Assembly: GCF_022376445.1 (NCBI RefSeq)
Contig: NW_025955148.1
Coordinates: 1 to 64,000, forward strand
Reading direction: 5' to 3'
Length of the DNA stretch: 64,000 bases
Source: Fomitopsis serialis
Taxonomy: Eukaryota; Basidiomycota; Agaricomycetes; Polyporales; Fomitopsidaceae
Under the pieces are notes generated by a model, which worked only from the letters and a program-made list of their open reading frames with translations, was not told the origin of the DNA and searched no databases. Within the stretch, counting starts at the first letter, position 1. Each line of letters opens with the position of its first letter. The position numbers were made by a program, and so were the translations under genes. Shown here in pieces: positions 34,334-47,082 of this stretch.

Positions 34334-37300
34334 TCAACTACCACTGTGAGGAGGAGGCGAAGGATTGTGAGCAGTGAAAGCATTAGCGAAGAAAGGTGTC
34401 GAAGGGTGCCACTCAGGGTTCGATGTCCAGATCGGATGTCCAATGGGAGGCGGCGGACGATTAGATGCAAAGCCAGGCGGTCCATGAGGCCCAGGAGCTC
34501 CCCAGGGTCCGGGAACCGAGCTACGCGGGCTTCCCCATCCTCCTCCTACTGGAGCGGGGGCGACAGCGCGGCGGCTCGGTGCCTGCACAACCTCATCGTC
34601 GTCCGCAGCGAGCGCAGACGAGCCTAGCACACCCTTTGGACTGGGCGAACGACGACTTGGTGATGTGGAACCAGAGCCCGACGCGTCAGCGGACGGCCGT
34701 GCAATGGGCGCGATGGGCGCAATTGGGCGAGTGATGGGGCCAGGATCGGCCGCAGGAAGACGACTCGTACTGGGAGTGAGATGCGTCGGCGAGGTCACTG
34801 TGTTGCCAGAGCGGTTGGGAGGCGCAATAGGTGCTGGAGGACCGATAGGAGTTGGGGGTGCAATGGCGGAGGGCGGAGCAATGGGAGCAGGCGGAGGGAC
34901 GTTCCGTACAAACGGTGCGTCGTACGGTATGCCATTGCCGAAGGTTCGCGGCATCGCGGATGGCCCCAGAGGCGGTGGCGGGCCCTGCTGCATCGACGGA
35001 CCAGGGCCCATACCGAAGGGACCCGGCGTGAACGGTCCGCGTGGAGACATTACAGGAGGCATTACACCCGGTGAGAACATGGGAGGCCCTTGGGGAGAGA
35101 GGTGGTTCGGAACATGCGCAGGCATCGGCTGCGGCGCCGTATGGTTTGTCACCACCGTCACGCGGGGCTGCTGAGGACGAGGTGGCTGGATGATGGGAGG
35201 AGCGGGAGTGGCGGGTTGCTGGGCGGGCGTAGGCTTGTTAAGGATCTTCTTCGACGGCGCAGCGTGGTTTGGCGACCGCTGAGAGGGGCCTGCTGTGTTA
35301 GCATTCCGAGGCGAAGTAGGTGGACGTGCATTGCGCGAGGCTGCGCGCTGCTGCTGCTGCTGTTGCTGAGCAGCACGCTCGCGCTCACGCGCCTCTCGCT
35401 CTGCCTTCTCCTTCTCCGCCTTTTCCCTCTCGGCTTTCTCCTTCTCCTCGCGCTCCTTCGCAAGCCGTTCCTCCCGTTCCTTGCGCTCCTTCTCTTCTCG
35501 TTCGCGCTTCGCAGCAGCAGCAGTGGCGCGCTCGGCGGCAGCCTTGGCTTCGCGCTCCTCGCGTACCTTGCGCTCGCGTTCTTCCTGCGCCCGTCGCTCT
35601 GCTTTGCGCTTCTCCTCCTGCTCCTTGCGCTTGCGTTCTCGCTCTGCCTCGCGCTCGCGCTCTTCAGCTAGGCGCTTCCGCCGTTCCTCCTCTTTGCGAT
35701 GCTTCTCCTCCTCGGCTGCCTTCCGCACCGCTTCACGGCGTGCACGCTCCTCCTCACGCTTCTTGCGCTGCTCCTCCTCCTGCGCCGTCTGCTTTGCCTT
35801 GAGTTCTGCGTCCTCGGCTGCCTTCTCAGCCGCCTTGGCTGCGCGCTCCTCATCCTTCGCCAGCTTCTGCTGACTGTGGCGAGCAGAGGTAAGGACGTGA
35901 GTAGATAACCGGATAGACAGCATGACGCACCGCTTCTTCTCCTTCTTCTTCTGGTTCTGCGTCTGTTTCTTGGCCTCCTTTTCTTTGCTGTTCTTATCCT
36001 CCTCGTCGAGCTCGCGAAGGAGTTGCAACTGGCGCTCCTGCGCAACCTTTTCACGGTACGCCTGGAGCACCCGCTGCTCGAACATTCGTGCTGCAAAGAT
36101 GGAGAACATCCGCTTGCCTTCCTCCATCTTCTGCTCCTCCGTCATCACCTACTGCGGGGTCAGACGCCTGTCACACGACTGAGCGCACAGATACGGACCT
36201 CCTCCTCGTCCTCATCTTCGTCGTCCTCGTCGTCCTCGTCGTCATCCTCATCTCCGTCGTCATCATCTTCATCCTCGCTCTCATCCTCGACGTCCTGCAC
36301 GGCCTCATCCTCGCGCTGCATCCGCCGCTCAGCCAGCTGCTCCATCATCTCGAGAAACTTCTGGCCGTCGTTCTTCAGCAGGTCATCGGCTACGGTGAGG
36401 ATGTTACCTGCTCCTGTAAACGTGAGATGAGAGGCCGGACGAAATGTAGCTGCGCGCTACTCGCCTGTGACAGTGAGGCTGTTGCCAAAGTGGCCCAAAC
36501 CATCACGGCCGTTCGCCTTTGTCCCGTTGGGCATGGCGCGTCGTCGATGGGACGGCGCCCGCCGATCGGGTTGTGGCTTGACGTCGTCCTCGTCTGCCGC
36601 ATCCGCCTCCTCCTCGTCCTCTTCCTCCTCCTCATCGTCCTCCTCATCGTCATACTCCTCCTCCTCATACTCATCCTCCTCACCGTCGTCCTCATCAAAC
36701 TCGCTCTCGGGCGGCTTGACGGGCTTGCGGCCATTGGTCATGACGGCCCCTTTCGGGCGTGTGGCGGGATGGGCGGGAGCATGGGGATCAATGACGACGC
36801 CGTTCTTGTCGAGCTCAACGCTGCCTGGAAAGGGTCCTGGGCCTTGCGGAGGAGGGAGCGTGCCGCCAGAGGAGATGTAGCGCTGCTGGTAGTTCGCGTA
36901 CTGTTCTAGCTCCTCATAATAAGCATCGTACAGTACCTCCAGCTCTTCTTCTATTGCACTCCTATCCCGAAACACGCGTCACGCAACAACGGAGGTGCAC
37001 GATGCAGACACAGCGGGATTGGGTACGAGAGCCGATGCCGAGCGTCAGTAAAAATTTTCGTGCAAAGGGGGAGAGGCACACGGACCGCTTCCTACCGCAG
37101 ACAGCGCAACTACAGCTGTGCTTCTGCTGCTCCTTCATCTTCTTGAGGACGGCCTCTTTCTCGATTTTCACGAGATTCCGACGCTCCTCCTCGCCCAGCC
37201 CAAGCCAGAAGTCTTTGATGCGCTCCCGCTCCTCTGTCGTGCTCGTACTCCATATCTTGTTATTTTTCGCCGTACCTCCCCCTCCTGTTCCGTTCGCTGG

Positions 37301-38623
37301 GGGACGCGGTTTGTGAGGTGCGGAGGCGTTCGAAGATGGTGGCGATGGATGGTGATGAGTATGATTATGCTGGTACGCGTGGGAGGTAATGGGGGCCTTG
37401 GAGGCTGCGCGACGACTAGGGGGTGGGTTGGCGGCTGGCGCGGGGGCAGCATAGGACATAGGCTGCTTGCCCGCCGCGCGCGACGACGGCGGAGGGTTGG
37501 ACGACGGCGGAGGTCGCGCGGTCGGCATTGAGTTGTGAGCAGAGGATGGCGGCGGCGAATTTCCCACAGCCGCGTCGCCCGGCGTCTCCGGCCGCAGCCG
37601 GCCGGGGGCCTCCGCGCTGGCCGGCCGCGGTGGCTGTCGTTTCTTTTTCTTCGGCTTTTTCTTTCGCCCTGGCATATATTCCGGGCCGAACCCGCCGCCG
37701 CCTCCGCTCGACGGCGGCGCGTCGCGCGCGTACGTTGCCGCCGCGCGACGAACGTCGTCGACGTCGTCGAAGTCGTCGAGCTCGTCCTCGCTGTAGTAGT
37801 CGTCCTCCGCGTAGCCTTCTTCGCCGTACTCGTTCAGCAGCACGACGTTCGTCGGCGAGAGCGCGTCGCCCTCTCCGAGGGGGTGCAGCCCGTTCGCCGC
37901 CGCTGCCTGCTCCATCGCCAGACTGAACGCCGGGTCCGAGAACATTGCCGGGTCGAAGGGCACCGTCGTCGGGTACGCGCCCGCCGCGTACCGCGTGCTG
38001 TGCTTCGCGCCGCCACCGCCCGCGCCGGCGTGGATTTGCTGCGCGATCGCATACATCGCCTGCGTCTTTTCGTCGCCGTCACCATACGCGCTCAGATGCA
38101 AGTAAGTGTTCCGTACAAAGCTCCGTATGTGGTCCGGCAACTGCTCCAGGTACTCCTCGTCAAACCGGCCCTCCGCGTCCGGCTCGATCCCGCGCGTGAG
38201 GTGGTTCACTGTGGCGGCCAGGTCCGCTTCTGTCACCATTCCCGGGTTCTGGCGGGCGACGGCGGCGAGTGAGGCAGAGAGCGACGCGGTCGTGGATAGG
38301 TGCACGGACTCGAGCGAGGCTGTCGTGGACAAGTGCAGGGACTCTGGAGACAGGCCCGACCGGGACGCAGACCGCGTCTCGGGCTCCGCACTCACCAGCT
38401 GCGCCTGGATGTCGTCGTCCTCGCCGTACAGCCTGTCCTCGAACACCATGCCCTGGAAGGCGGGGTCGAGGTTTCCCTTGGTCTTCTTTTTCTTCTTCTT
38501 CTTGCCGTTTACCGTGGGTGCGGGCGTGGGCTCGGCCACTGGCATAGGTGCCGACGGCGGCGCAGGGACGACTGTGGGTCGCGAGACGGGTACGGCCGCC
38601 TTCTTGGCTTTGCCGGTAGCCAT
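34334..38623 (-). CDS. NST1: Stress response protein NST1
   Basis: Large, mostly disordered cytoplasmic protein; in yeast NST1 acts in salt-stress tolerance and associates with mRNA-decay bodies (family knowledge). It starts [13 protein letters not shown] with a poly-Lys block (about residues 41-48). The diagnostic core [13 protein letters not shown] is joined across an intron (about 36971-37107) to [28 protein letters not shown]. An Asp/Glu-rich region (36600-36720 and 36190-36300) is followed by [18 protein letters not shown] and [33 protein letters not shown], then a very long charged coiled coil of Glu/Arg/Lys/Ala (35350-35870) and a Pro-rich tail with IAPP repeats (34690-34900). Four introns recognised. 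Repetitive composition makes long antisense frames here; these are not genes. Confidence 0.92.
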
Positions 38624-40703
38624 TGTTCGGGATCAGAGGCTGAGAATGGGCGGTAAGCAGGCAGAAGACTGCGAGAGCTCGGTGGAGGATGAAGCACCAG
38701 AAGCAGGCCGGAAATGGTGTGGGCTGTGCACTGCAGAAGCAGCTCCCAAGCAAACTACCGTTGAAGACAAGTGAAGGATATGCAGCAAAGTCAGTGCGCA
38801 AGCTGAGATGGGAGTCTGCACTTTCGAGGAGATGGTCAAGATTCAAGACTGGGAGAGCAGGGCGTCGCGCGATTGGCGCTGGCTGTAGAGAGTCACGTGA
38901 AGAGCAGTGCACGGGGTCCCACCGGAGTAGTGTTATTCTACGTAAGTACCAAACAATAGATGCCTGGTATTCTTCTCCTCGCTCTCACTCCCAGCGCGGT
39001 CGCCGAGGTGTGCTCGCCCCCCTTGTTCTACGGGCATGCTGTAGCTGGTTTAAAACAGACTTGACAAGGCAGCAGCAGCAACATCTCGGACGAGCGACCG
39101 GAGCGCCTCTATACTTGTTGCATAACCGTTGCGGCATCGATGCCCAGCGCAGGGAAACTCGCCATGATCTGTCCTGGATGCCGGAAAGACGTGAGATCGC
39201 TTGAACTTCGCTGCGACGCTCTGGTTCGAGTGCGTGCTGGACTATTCGAGTATGTGTCATGTTCAGCGACACGCAGCATTGGGTATGGGAATCAGACATC
39301 CGTCAATTGCGGGATTGGTACGAGACTTTGCTGGATCAAAGATGTGTCGAGTACCTAACATCGAGTGCAGGCTCGCAGCATGGGTATCCCTCTCCATGAG
39401 CTGGAATAGGTGCGTGCGCTTGCTACTCAGTCCGCCTGTAATTAGATAGGCACATATACAAGGACAACTGCATGACTATGGTCGTCGAGCCCTTCGTCCA
39501 ACCTGCCTATCACGTCTATTTGATCAATGGTGCGGCTCGCACGTCTGCATATCTGTGTGTGACATACCCGTGTTACGTGTCTAGCAGTTCCTGCAACACG
39601 TCCTGAACTCTACACACAAGCTCTTTGCAGTGTTCGGCGCAACGTCTCCCATTCTGGCAGTTCTGTACCAGTGTGTTTGCAGGCCCAGGCTTGTTGCGGC
39701 GATGAGCGACCATGTGCCACATATCACCTCTATGACTTTCGCACCTACGTCTTGTCTGGCAAGTTCCATGCCGGCTGCAGATTATAGGTCCCCATAATGG
39801 ACAACTTTACGTTTCGGGACCATGGCATCTCGCAGGTCGAAGCATCATCACCGATGAGGATGAGGCTCGAGTCTTTGCAGCTTGCGGTAACACACGGGGC
39901 GCTGAGCAACCGGACGGTGGACAGTCCGATTCGCAGGCCATCGTCACCTCTCGTCCTCGCGCTCTATCATTAGAGATGTGCGCGCATCGGCTATACGGGT
40001 GATAACTAATGTTTCGATGATGAGTGGATAGCAGCTCAGGTTCAGTTGACAATAACCGCGGTATGCGCTTACTCGCCATCAGCCAGTGCAGACCTAAGAC
40101 TCAGTCGTCTCGGGTACGTCTCGCCGTTATCTCTTGTAGCAAGAGGCTCGTAATGTTCTCCCAACAGTTGCACCTTCATCTTGAAGCGGTTGACACCGGA
40201 CTTCAGATCAAGTCATACTATTCAAAGGATACCGAGAGCGTGTAGTGGTACCGGGCTCGTACTCACCATCGCGGCGTGCTACTCAACTACCTTGGTCGTC
40301 ATTAATGATACCCTGCTACCTGTCCAATTGTCCAAGCAACACTGAAGATACGGTGACTGGGCGCAAAGGCTTGCTCAGCCATCTAGTCTTCTCGGGCATG
40401 ACGGTGCGAAAAAAAGGACAACCCGGCCGACGCTGGGGGTGAATCCCAGCGAGCATGTGAGTGGGTGCCGTGCGTCTTCATCGCTTGTGCGCGAGTTGGT
40501 GGCGTACCGCGGGGATTGCACTATACAGATTCTGACTCTGTCCATCTACACCCAGTTGCGATCGCACCCAATGTTGAGCGCTGAGCGCAGCAAGCATGTC
40601 TGCATTATGGTTCAAACGATAGGCGTCCGTGGGCATACTTGAAATGCGCCTCCCAGCGGGTTCATTCTTTGCGCCGAACTACTCCCTAGACCATTCCCTC
40701 GAG
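38624..40703. other. Intergenic region between NST1 and the GH79 gene
   Basis: About 2.1 kb. The left few hundred bases should be the NST1 promoter. Around 39140-39950 the plus strand has several short open pieces with splice-like boundaries (for example TMVVEPFVQPAYHVYLING near 39480-39530), which could be remains of a gene but cannot be joined into a recognised family. Otherwise nothing is seen. Confidence 0.5.
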
Positions 40704-43112
40704 ATGCGACCGTACGATTTCCGCGCAGCGACCCTCCTATCGCTCACCTCATCGTGGTTGTTTCCTCTTGCCTTGTGTTCCGTGCTTACCGCTTATAACG
40801 TACAAGGACCCTTGACTGTCGGCTCCGCGACATCGACGAGTGATACTGCAGCAGGAACAGCCATGTACGACCCCCCATATGGGTCTTATAGCGGCTATGC
40901 TGCGTACAACCCCATCGTCCTCGCGCCGCCTGCCGTCCCTTCTAACTTGTCGACTCGATACGATCTGGTGCTGCCGGGAAGCGCCTCCGATGTCCAAGGA
41001 CTGAGCATCCCGCAAAGTGGTTCGTTCTTAGGCTTTTCAGTCGAGATGTCGGTAGCCACCCAAGTCAGTAAGTGACGCAGTAGCTGAAGGTGTATCTTGC
41101 GACTGATGTTTGGTTTGCAAGTTGGCATCAACGCGTAAGCCGTGTTTCGACGATGCTACCTGCTAGATCTTAATTCCTTTGGTGTAGCTCATTTCTACAG
41201 GTGTCTTTCTTAAACCTTATGCAACTTGTAGCGCAACGTGGCGGAAGCGTCAACGTTCGTGTAGGGGGTAATACTCAAGATTACGCGGTCGAAGTCACAG
41301 AAGTCACAGACAATCGTGGCATATGCATCAAAAAGGACATCGACGACACTCGTAATCCAGTGAGTTTCACCATACAAGAGGCTTCGAATTGATAGGCTTA
41401 AACTCGCGTACTTCTCAGACAGACACACCGACTCTGCTTTTCACACCCGAATTGCTCTACATGCTATCGAACGTATCCGCGCTCGTCAATGTCAATTGGT
41501 GGCTCGGCATCCCATTCAATGACACCTCCAATTGGCGACTGGGAATCGCCGAGACCGGCGAAGCTGTCCTCGGCGACAGGTTGCTGGGGTTCCAGGTCGG
41601 TAACGAACCCGACCTTTACGCCTTGCACGGGCACCGGGCTGCAAACTACAGCGTCTGGGACTATTTTGGGGAGTTCGCTGAGATCGTCGAAGCGATTGCT
41701 GCCGACGACAACATACCGATGCGTAACAACCTCATCGCACCGAGCGTGAGCGGAACATGGACGCCCGAAGATGTCTGGAACACCGGCTTTCTGACGTCAT
41801 ATGATTCGAGCCTCGGTGCTCTAGCTGTTGAAAAGTATGACTTCCAACCCATATGAGACTTCTATCTAATGCTCGTGTCAAAACCGATAGGTATCCTGAC
41901 GACAACTGCGCTGCCCTATATCCCGGCGGTGATTTCGGCCCCGCAAAGGACCCACAAGGCGTATTCGCCAATTATCTCAATCACACGTCCGGCCAATTGT
42001 TGGTTCAGCCCTACCTCGCGTCTACAGCGCTAGCCCAACAAAATGGGAAGCCGTTCTACATGTTTGAAACGAACACAGCGAGCTGCGGAGGCTTTCCGGG
42101 CGTCAGCGACAGTTTCGGTGCGGCTTTATGGGCAGCCGACTACGCTCTGCAGATGGCATACAGCAATTTCTCAGCTGCAAATCTTCACGTTGGCGGCCTG
42201 AGCGATTCATATAACGTGGGTGGTTCTCACATTAGAGCGGTAGCTTCATTCTAACATTAGGTATAGCCCTTCATCCGTACGGTCACTCAAACATACAGCG
42301 ATGACTTACTGATCGTCCATCTATAGCACCGCCAACGAATGAGTCATTGTTCCAGGGCTGGACGATCGGTCCGGTATTTTACTCCGTACTGGCCGTAGCA
42401 GAGGCTCTCGGCTCCTCCAACACTTCCCGCGTGATTGACCTCAATGCCAACAATGGCAGCATCTACACGCCCGCGTACGCTATCTACGAGAACAACGCCC
42501 TCGCAAGGCTAGCGCTCTTCAACTACGTCTCGGATGCCAGTGGGGCTAGTAATGTCACTGCGACCATTTCTATCGATGGCGGTCGAATGGGCGAGCAAGT
42601 AAGCACCCCGCAAACCGTGAAGATCAAGTACCTCGCGGCAGAAAGTGTTGCCGTCAAGGAGAATATCACTTGGGCGGGTCAGGTGCGGAACCTTGTCGTA
42701 CCACGACAGTGTATTACTGAATATTGGGCAGACCCTAGGCAGTCGATTCGAAGTCGATGGCCGCCTCAAAGGCGGAGAGAATGTGCAGACCGTGCAGTGC
42801 GATACGTCCTCCGGCACTTGTCAAGTGAACGTTCCCGCACCGGGGTTGGCCCTCGTCTTCCTCTCCGACACCGCCTACGAGGAGGTCGAGCCAAGCAGCG
42901 TGGTTACGTTTGCGACCACGTCTGTAACCAACCCACTTGTGACTGTGACCGTCAACCCAAGCGTGCTTTCCACATCGAACGGGAACGGAAGCATCGTCCT
43001 CGGGGCTACGGACCACAGCAACAGAGCGGTGCCGAGAGGTAGTGTGGGTGTCGGTTTGTCGGTTCTCCTTGCAGCAGCGACGAGCTTTGTGTTGCTCAAG
43101 CGAATGGTGTGA
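40704..43112 (+). CDS. GH79 beta-glucuronidase-like enzyme
   Basis: Glycoside hydrolase expected to release (4-O-methyl-)glucuronic acid from polysaccharide or proteoglycan side chains. The ATG at 40704 gives an N-terminal hydrophobic signal (LLSLTSSWLFPLALCSVL). Exon 1 ends at 41067; a 13-nt exon (41122-41134) and an acceptor at 41187 restore GINASFLQVSFLNLMQL. Conserved pieces follow: VRVGGNTQDYAVEV, DTPTLLFTPELLYMLSN, the acid/base Glu in FQVGNEPDLY (about 41592-41621) and the likely nucleophile Glu in MFETNTASCGGFPG (about 42060-42100). After an intron near 42222-42327 come the C-terminal GH79C beta domain (GWTIGPVFYSVLAVAEALG) and a final intron before TLGSRFEVDGRL. The C-terminus is a Ser/Thr-rich stalk and hydrophobic tail (GVGLSVLLAAATSFVLLKRMV), suggesting a membrane or GPI anchor. 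Stop 43110-43112. Confidence 0.92.
41122..41134 (+). other. 13-nt microexon of the GH79 gene
   Basis: ttggcatcaacgc between acceptor gtttgcaag and donor gtaagcc. It encodes the end of Ile, then Gly-Ile-Asn and the start of Ala. With the next acceptor at gtgtag (41187) the family motif is restored without any stop. Confidence 0.8.
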
Positions 43113-43303
43113 GTGATGGCAGTTAGTGCTGTATGGACATCGGAATTGTGCGTCCATAGTTCGGATGTGACAAGCGACTGTTGTGATAGGCGGCGCTCGG
43201 CGTGAATATATAAAATATACCTGCGTAAGGAGAGACGTCGTGGAAGTCCTCGACTTCCACGCAGTACAAATGAGGTTCGACAAAAGCATGTATACTGCAG
43301 CTT

Positions 43304-45368
43304 CTACACTGCCGTATTCGCAGCAGACACTATGATACGGCCCGAGTTCCGACCGTCTTCTGCGAGGCGGTACACAGGAAGCGGGGTGTTGGGAGTAAAG
43401 GGGCCAAAAGCGCGGCTCGACGGTCTCGTTCGGGCCGCTTCGGGAGGGTCCTTGTCCTTGTCGGGACTGTCAACTTGCGTTTCAAGGCTGCTGAGCTCGC
43501 GGGCTGGAATGTCTTCCTGGAAAGCGCGTCTCACAGCCTCTCGAGAGTTCAAGCTGAGGGAGCAGTCAGTAGTCAATATTACTGAAAACAAAATTTAGAG
43601 CATACGTCGATAGGAAAGAGCATGGATAGACTGTGATTATCATAGTCAGATACAGAAGTGTCTGCTAGTCGGATTACTCACTTCGAATCAGTATCCAATA
43701 GAATACAGCGTATATCAGCCCTTCGCCCAGTGTGACCCACTGAAACCAGCGCCGTGGTGAGATTATGAGCCACGCTGACGGCGAATGTACGTATAGAATG
43801 GTCAGGCACGTACGGTGATGAGACAGACAAAGCTGAAGATCCTGGAAAGTACGGGTGAGATCTGGAGTAGGAACAACACCTGGCCGAAGACTTACATGGC
43901 GAGAACACCTAATGCAGTACGTTTTCAGAGCGCGAGCGTAAGGTAGTCTGAGTGTCTAGAACGCACATGTGCTGAGTGCATAGGTCATCAGAAGAGTGAC
44001 GGCTTTGTTTGTCCTGTTCAGTGTATACTATGAGTATCACATGGTCGAGTACCTCATTTTCCATACCGATAAAAAGCCGTTCGACCCTCCCGCAGATAGT
44101 ACACAGTACATCCCGCGATCAATAAGTCACACACAATGTTAGCAGTCAGTGCTGTACTCGTGTATGCCTAGGCGCGTTGGCAGAATGAGAGGTCATAAAT
44201 ACCCGGTAGCATGTCGCCACGCACATTCGCATGTCCTGCCTTGCCAGACACAGAGAAGTAGCGATCGCTGTAACTACAAGTCGATGAGCATGCACCACAA
44301 CGCCAGTGATCGGAAGTATGCTCACCCAGCAGCGGTGTATGCTATGGTAGTAGTCTGACGCGTTAGTCCGTTGTAAGTGCATACATGAACAACACTGACC
44401 TATGGAACAGCCTGAGCCGCGATATGCCATACGTGTCACGTTGTTGAGCATACAAGATAGATCATCACACACCTAGCTCAACGACGCCAAGAAACCCCTA
44501 GATAGCTTGAAATATCATAATGGGTTACTGTGACAGATGGGTTCTACGTACGATGATTCCAGGAATTAACAGCCGTCGCTTGCCCACTCACAAATGATTA
44601 GTGTTCGTGAGGCGACATTGAGCATCCGTGATACCTACAGACATAGATCCTCATTGCAAAGAATCTATTAAGGCGTCACTTATGTTAGCATGGATTGGCA
44701 CGGCTGTTACACGTACAATTGAACCAGCAACCCCACAAGGCCCTATATGCACCGAGCCGTCAGTACAAGCGTGCATTGGTGATACCGCAACGGTACGTAC
44801 TCCGAAAGATATTTGAACCTGTTAACCTGTTAATGACATGCACTTAGAGTTATGAGGATGTCACGTACCGCAATACTCCTATGTAACGCAAAGTGGTCAA
44901 CATCCCATGCTCGCCGAGCCGCTGACCGCTTACCACGTCACTGTATCAAGTGTTCCATAGTCCCCATAGTTCGTCACCGTATAGTGATAGTATGCGGTCG
45001 ATATCAGCGCAACATGCAAGGTATCCAAGATGCTGGCGATAATATCAGCGTTCTGAGACTCGACCACTTGAGAACATGTGCAATTTACACAACGAGGGCA
45101 ACCTGACACATCGGAAACCACAAGTCATGAGTCCATTGAGGTGGGGCTCGCGAAAAACGCCTTACAAAGAGCTTCAGCCGCAAGCTATCGCTTTTGCTGT
45201 ATTGCGTATAGTACAACCACGTCTGCAGACATGACACGCCATAAAGCCTGACGCAATGGTTAGCATCGATAAAGGAAAGCAAGATCGGAGGGAAACGTAC
45301 ATAGTTGAGAGTATTATACCTATGAAGGCCGCGCCCAAGAAATTATCAAGGGGAATGAGCGTAGGCAT
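43304..45368 (-). CDS. DUF6534-type seven-helix membrane protein, copy 2
   Basis: Paralogue of the gene at 27164-29264 on the opposite strand. Exon 1 (start 45368) encodes PLDNFLGAAFIGIILST; exon 2 LYGVSCLQTWLYYTQYSKSD; a 14-nt exon is at 45089-45102; then ILDTLHVALISTAYYHYTVTNY. The later part has TANIVCDLLIAGCTVYYLR (about 44060-44130 read backwards) and the C-terminal tail SLNSREAVRRAFQED to GRIIVSAANTAV, open to TAG 43304-43306. As in copy 1 the middle exons cannot be assigned, and one candidate middle frame carries a stop here (CAA TGA, near 44654) that copy 1 lacks, so this copy may be less intact. A membrane protein of unknown function. Confidence 0.66.
45089..45102 (-). other. 14-nt microexon of DUF6534 copy 2
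   Basis: Reads gttgccctcgttgt on the minus strand between gtgtcag and gtaaattg; same length, phase and amino acids as in copy 1, with only one base changed. Confidence 0.8.
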
Positions 45369-46761
45369 GACTGTCGTCGAAGCAGAACTCTGAACAGCCG
45401 CAGGGTATAATCATATCAGCAATGCGCATTATATGTATACCGCTACGTATACCGCCCAAAGTGATGACGAGCGCGTCGGTGTAGAGGTCTACGCATGCCA
45501 CGCGGACACATACCATGCTATGGTGCGTCTAAGCAATGGAAGTGCCTGTATCAGATAGGATGCCGCTGCGGCCACCTGTGATGACTGTACGTCTTTCTTT
45601 CGACAATCTTAAGTGTAGATAATCCCCGATGATGGATTCAGTGGTCACAGCATTATGGTCCCGCCCCGGTACCAGTTATTGTTGGAATTCATTCGAGAAA
45701 GGTGGCTTGTTCCCCTTCATTATTGATGTTAGCAGAAGCCGCTCACCCACGAGTCCAGAGACCAGCAGTAGACTATTGCACATACTATATCCAGTTCATC
45801 GCCTACAGCAGAGCAAGATGCTTTCAGCGTCAGCGAAATGCTCAGCGCTCAGCGCCGACATCCACCTTCGGCGACGAGAGAAGTCCGAATCGGATGGCCT
45901 CACTTGCGCACTGCCATTCTTGCAAGTGGGTATCTGATACGACGATGTTCGGGTGATACGGCGTGTGCATGTTGTGTGGCTATGCGAGAACGAGACGCAC
46001 CAGCGCTATGTGATCAGAAGTCAAGGCTGGGGGCGGTCGTCGGGACACAGCTTGACAAGGTCTTTGACTTGAGACTGTGCAAGTGAGATAGCTAGATGAC
46101 ACCAGCCTGATGACGTCTTCCCAGTCAAACAGAAACATGCAGAATGGGTCTGACTTGTAGACACATGAGGGCCCCGAGTCCGCCGAGGACGGGCGATGGA
46201 GGATACACATCAAGATCAAGTACAGTTCGAAACATGGCTGGAATGAGAACCAGTCTAAGTGTGCGCGCACCGTCTACTTGGCCATGGCAACTCGTCGATA
46301 GCACTACAATCTAGCCCGCATGGATCGGAGTAGCGGGACTACAGTGTGGTTGTCCGGCACTGTACGGAGGATCCGGGCTTATCAACGCGAGCGGTCCGAA
46401 TAATTGTTAAATCAGTTCTCTGCAATGATAGAAGGTAACGTCAGACACTAAGATGTCAGACAATGACGCTCACTTCGGTTGTGGGCCGGAGACGGACGCG
46501 TTCGTTAGTACAAATGCAGCCGCTGAGGTGAGTTTTGGCAGACATGACAGGGCATATCCAGGTACCGAAGCTGACTCTCCCTCACACTCGGGAGTGTCCT
46601 GTAAATCCCCGTCACGGTGCGTAGGTCAGGACTAGCGAACCTCCTGCGTTGCTCGCGAGTCGATGTGGCTTCCGCGGCAAATCCTGCATATTTCATCAGC
46701 CATGTCGATGCCTCGGGACAGTCCTCTTACATATTGACATAGATGTCCGAGTCTGGAATGG
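45369..46761. other. Spacer of the right repeat arm
   Basis: Mirror of 25671-27163. No open frame is shared in register with the left arm; taken as promoter/spacer DNA of DUF6534 copy 2. Confidence 0.58.
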
Positions 46762-47082
46762 CGAGTATCAGTAGAGGTTGTCTCAACGTCCCGGTTTAGA
46801 GCGCGGTACGTCTTGAAGAGAAGCGGATATGCTGAATAGGTTATTGAACTAGGACGCCTTGCTCTCCGAGTAAAACGTGTACTTGAGTCGAATGGATGTC
46901 AGTGAGACTGAAGAACCCGGGCTCGACGCGAACTCCGTTCGTTTTGCAAGTGCTCGACGTTGTTGGCAATACCAAATAAGACATCCTTGGTGGCGAGTGT
47001 AGTTTTGTCCAAAGAACACAGCTAAGTATCGTAGGGCGCTGCTTATGGCATCACCAAAGCTGCAGAGAACCTCGTTGCAACG
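46762..47082 (+). pseudogene. Decayed SDR gene fragment (right arm)
   Basis: Plus-strand counterpart of the left-arm fragment. It retains ASISRG then LNVPV followed by an in-frame TAG (intact: LDVLIHNAA), RLEEKR followed by a TGA, a cag acceptor at 46902 with ETEEPG (intact: ETPEKL), and at 47041-47082 AYGITKAAENLVAT, which keeps the catalytic YxxxK of the family. Stops and missing segments show it is dead. The intact SDR gene in the same orientation begins about 1 kb further on, at 48129. Confidence 0.78.

Noticed and set aside
34465..36900. Long plus-strand frames across NST1
   Set aside because: They are antisense to a well-supported gene and consist of Ser/Leu/Arg runs produced by the Glu/Asp/Lys/Arg codon repeats of NST1.
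36160..38774. Additional plus- and minus-strand frames inside NST1 exons
   Set aside because: Same compositional shadow effect; the NST1 frame alone carries the conserved CAVCGRKR and [17 protein letters not shown] motifs.
41060..41200. Apparent frameshift in the GH79 gene at the second splice junction
   Set aside because: Using the acceptor at gtgtag (41187) instead of the later ctacag restores the frame and the motif SFLQVSFLNLM, so no defect is needed.
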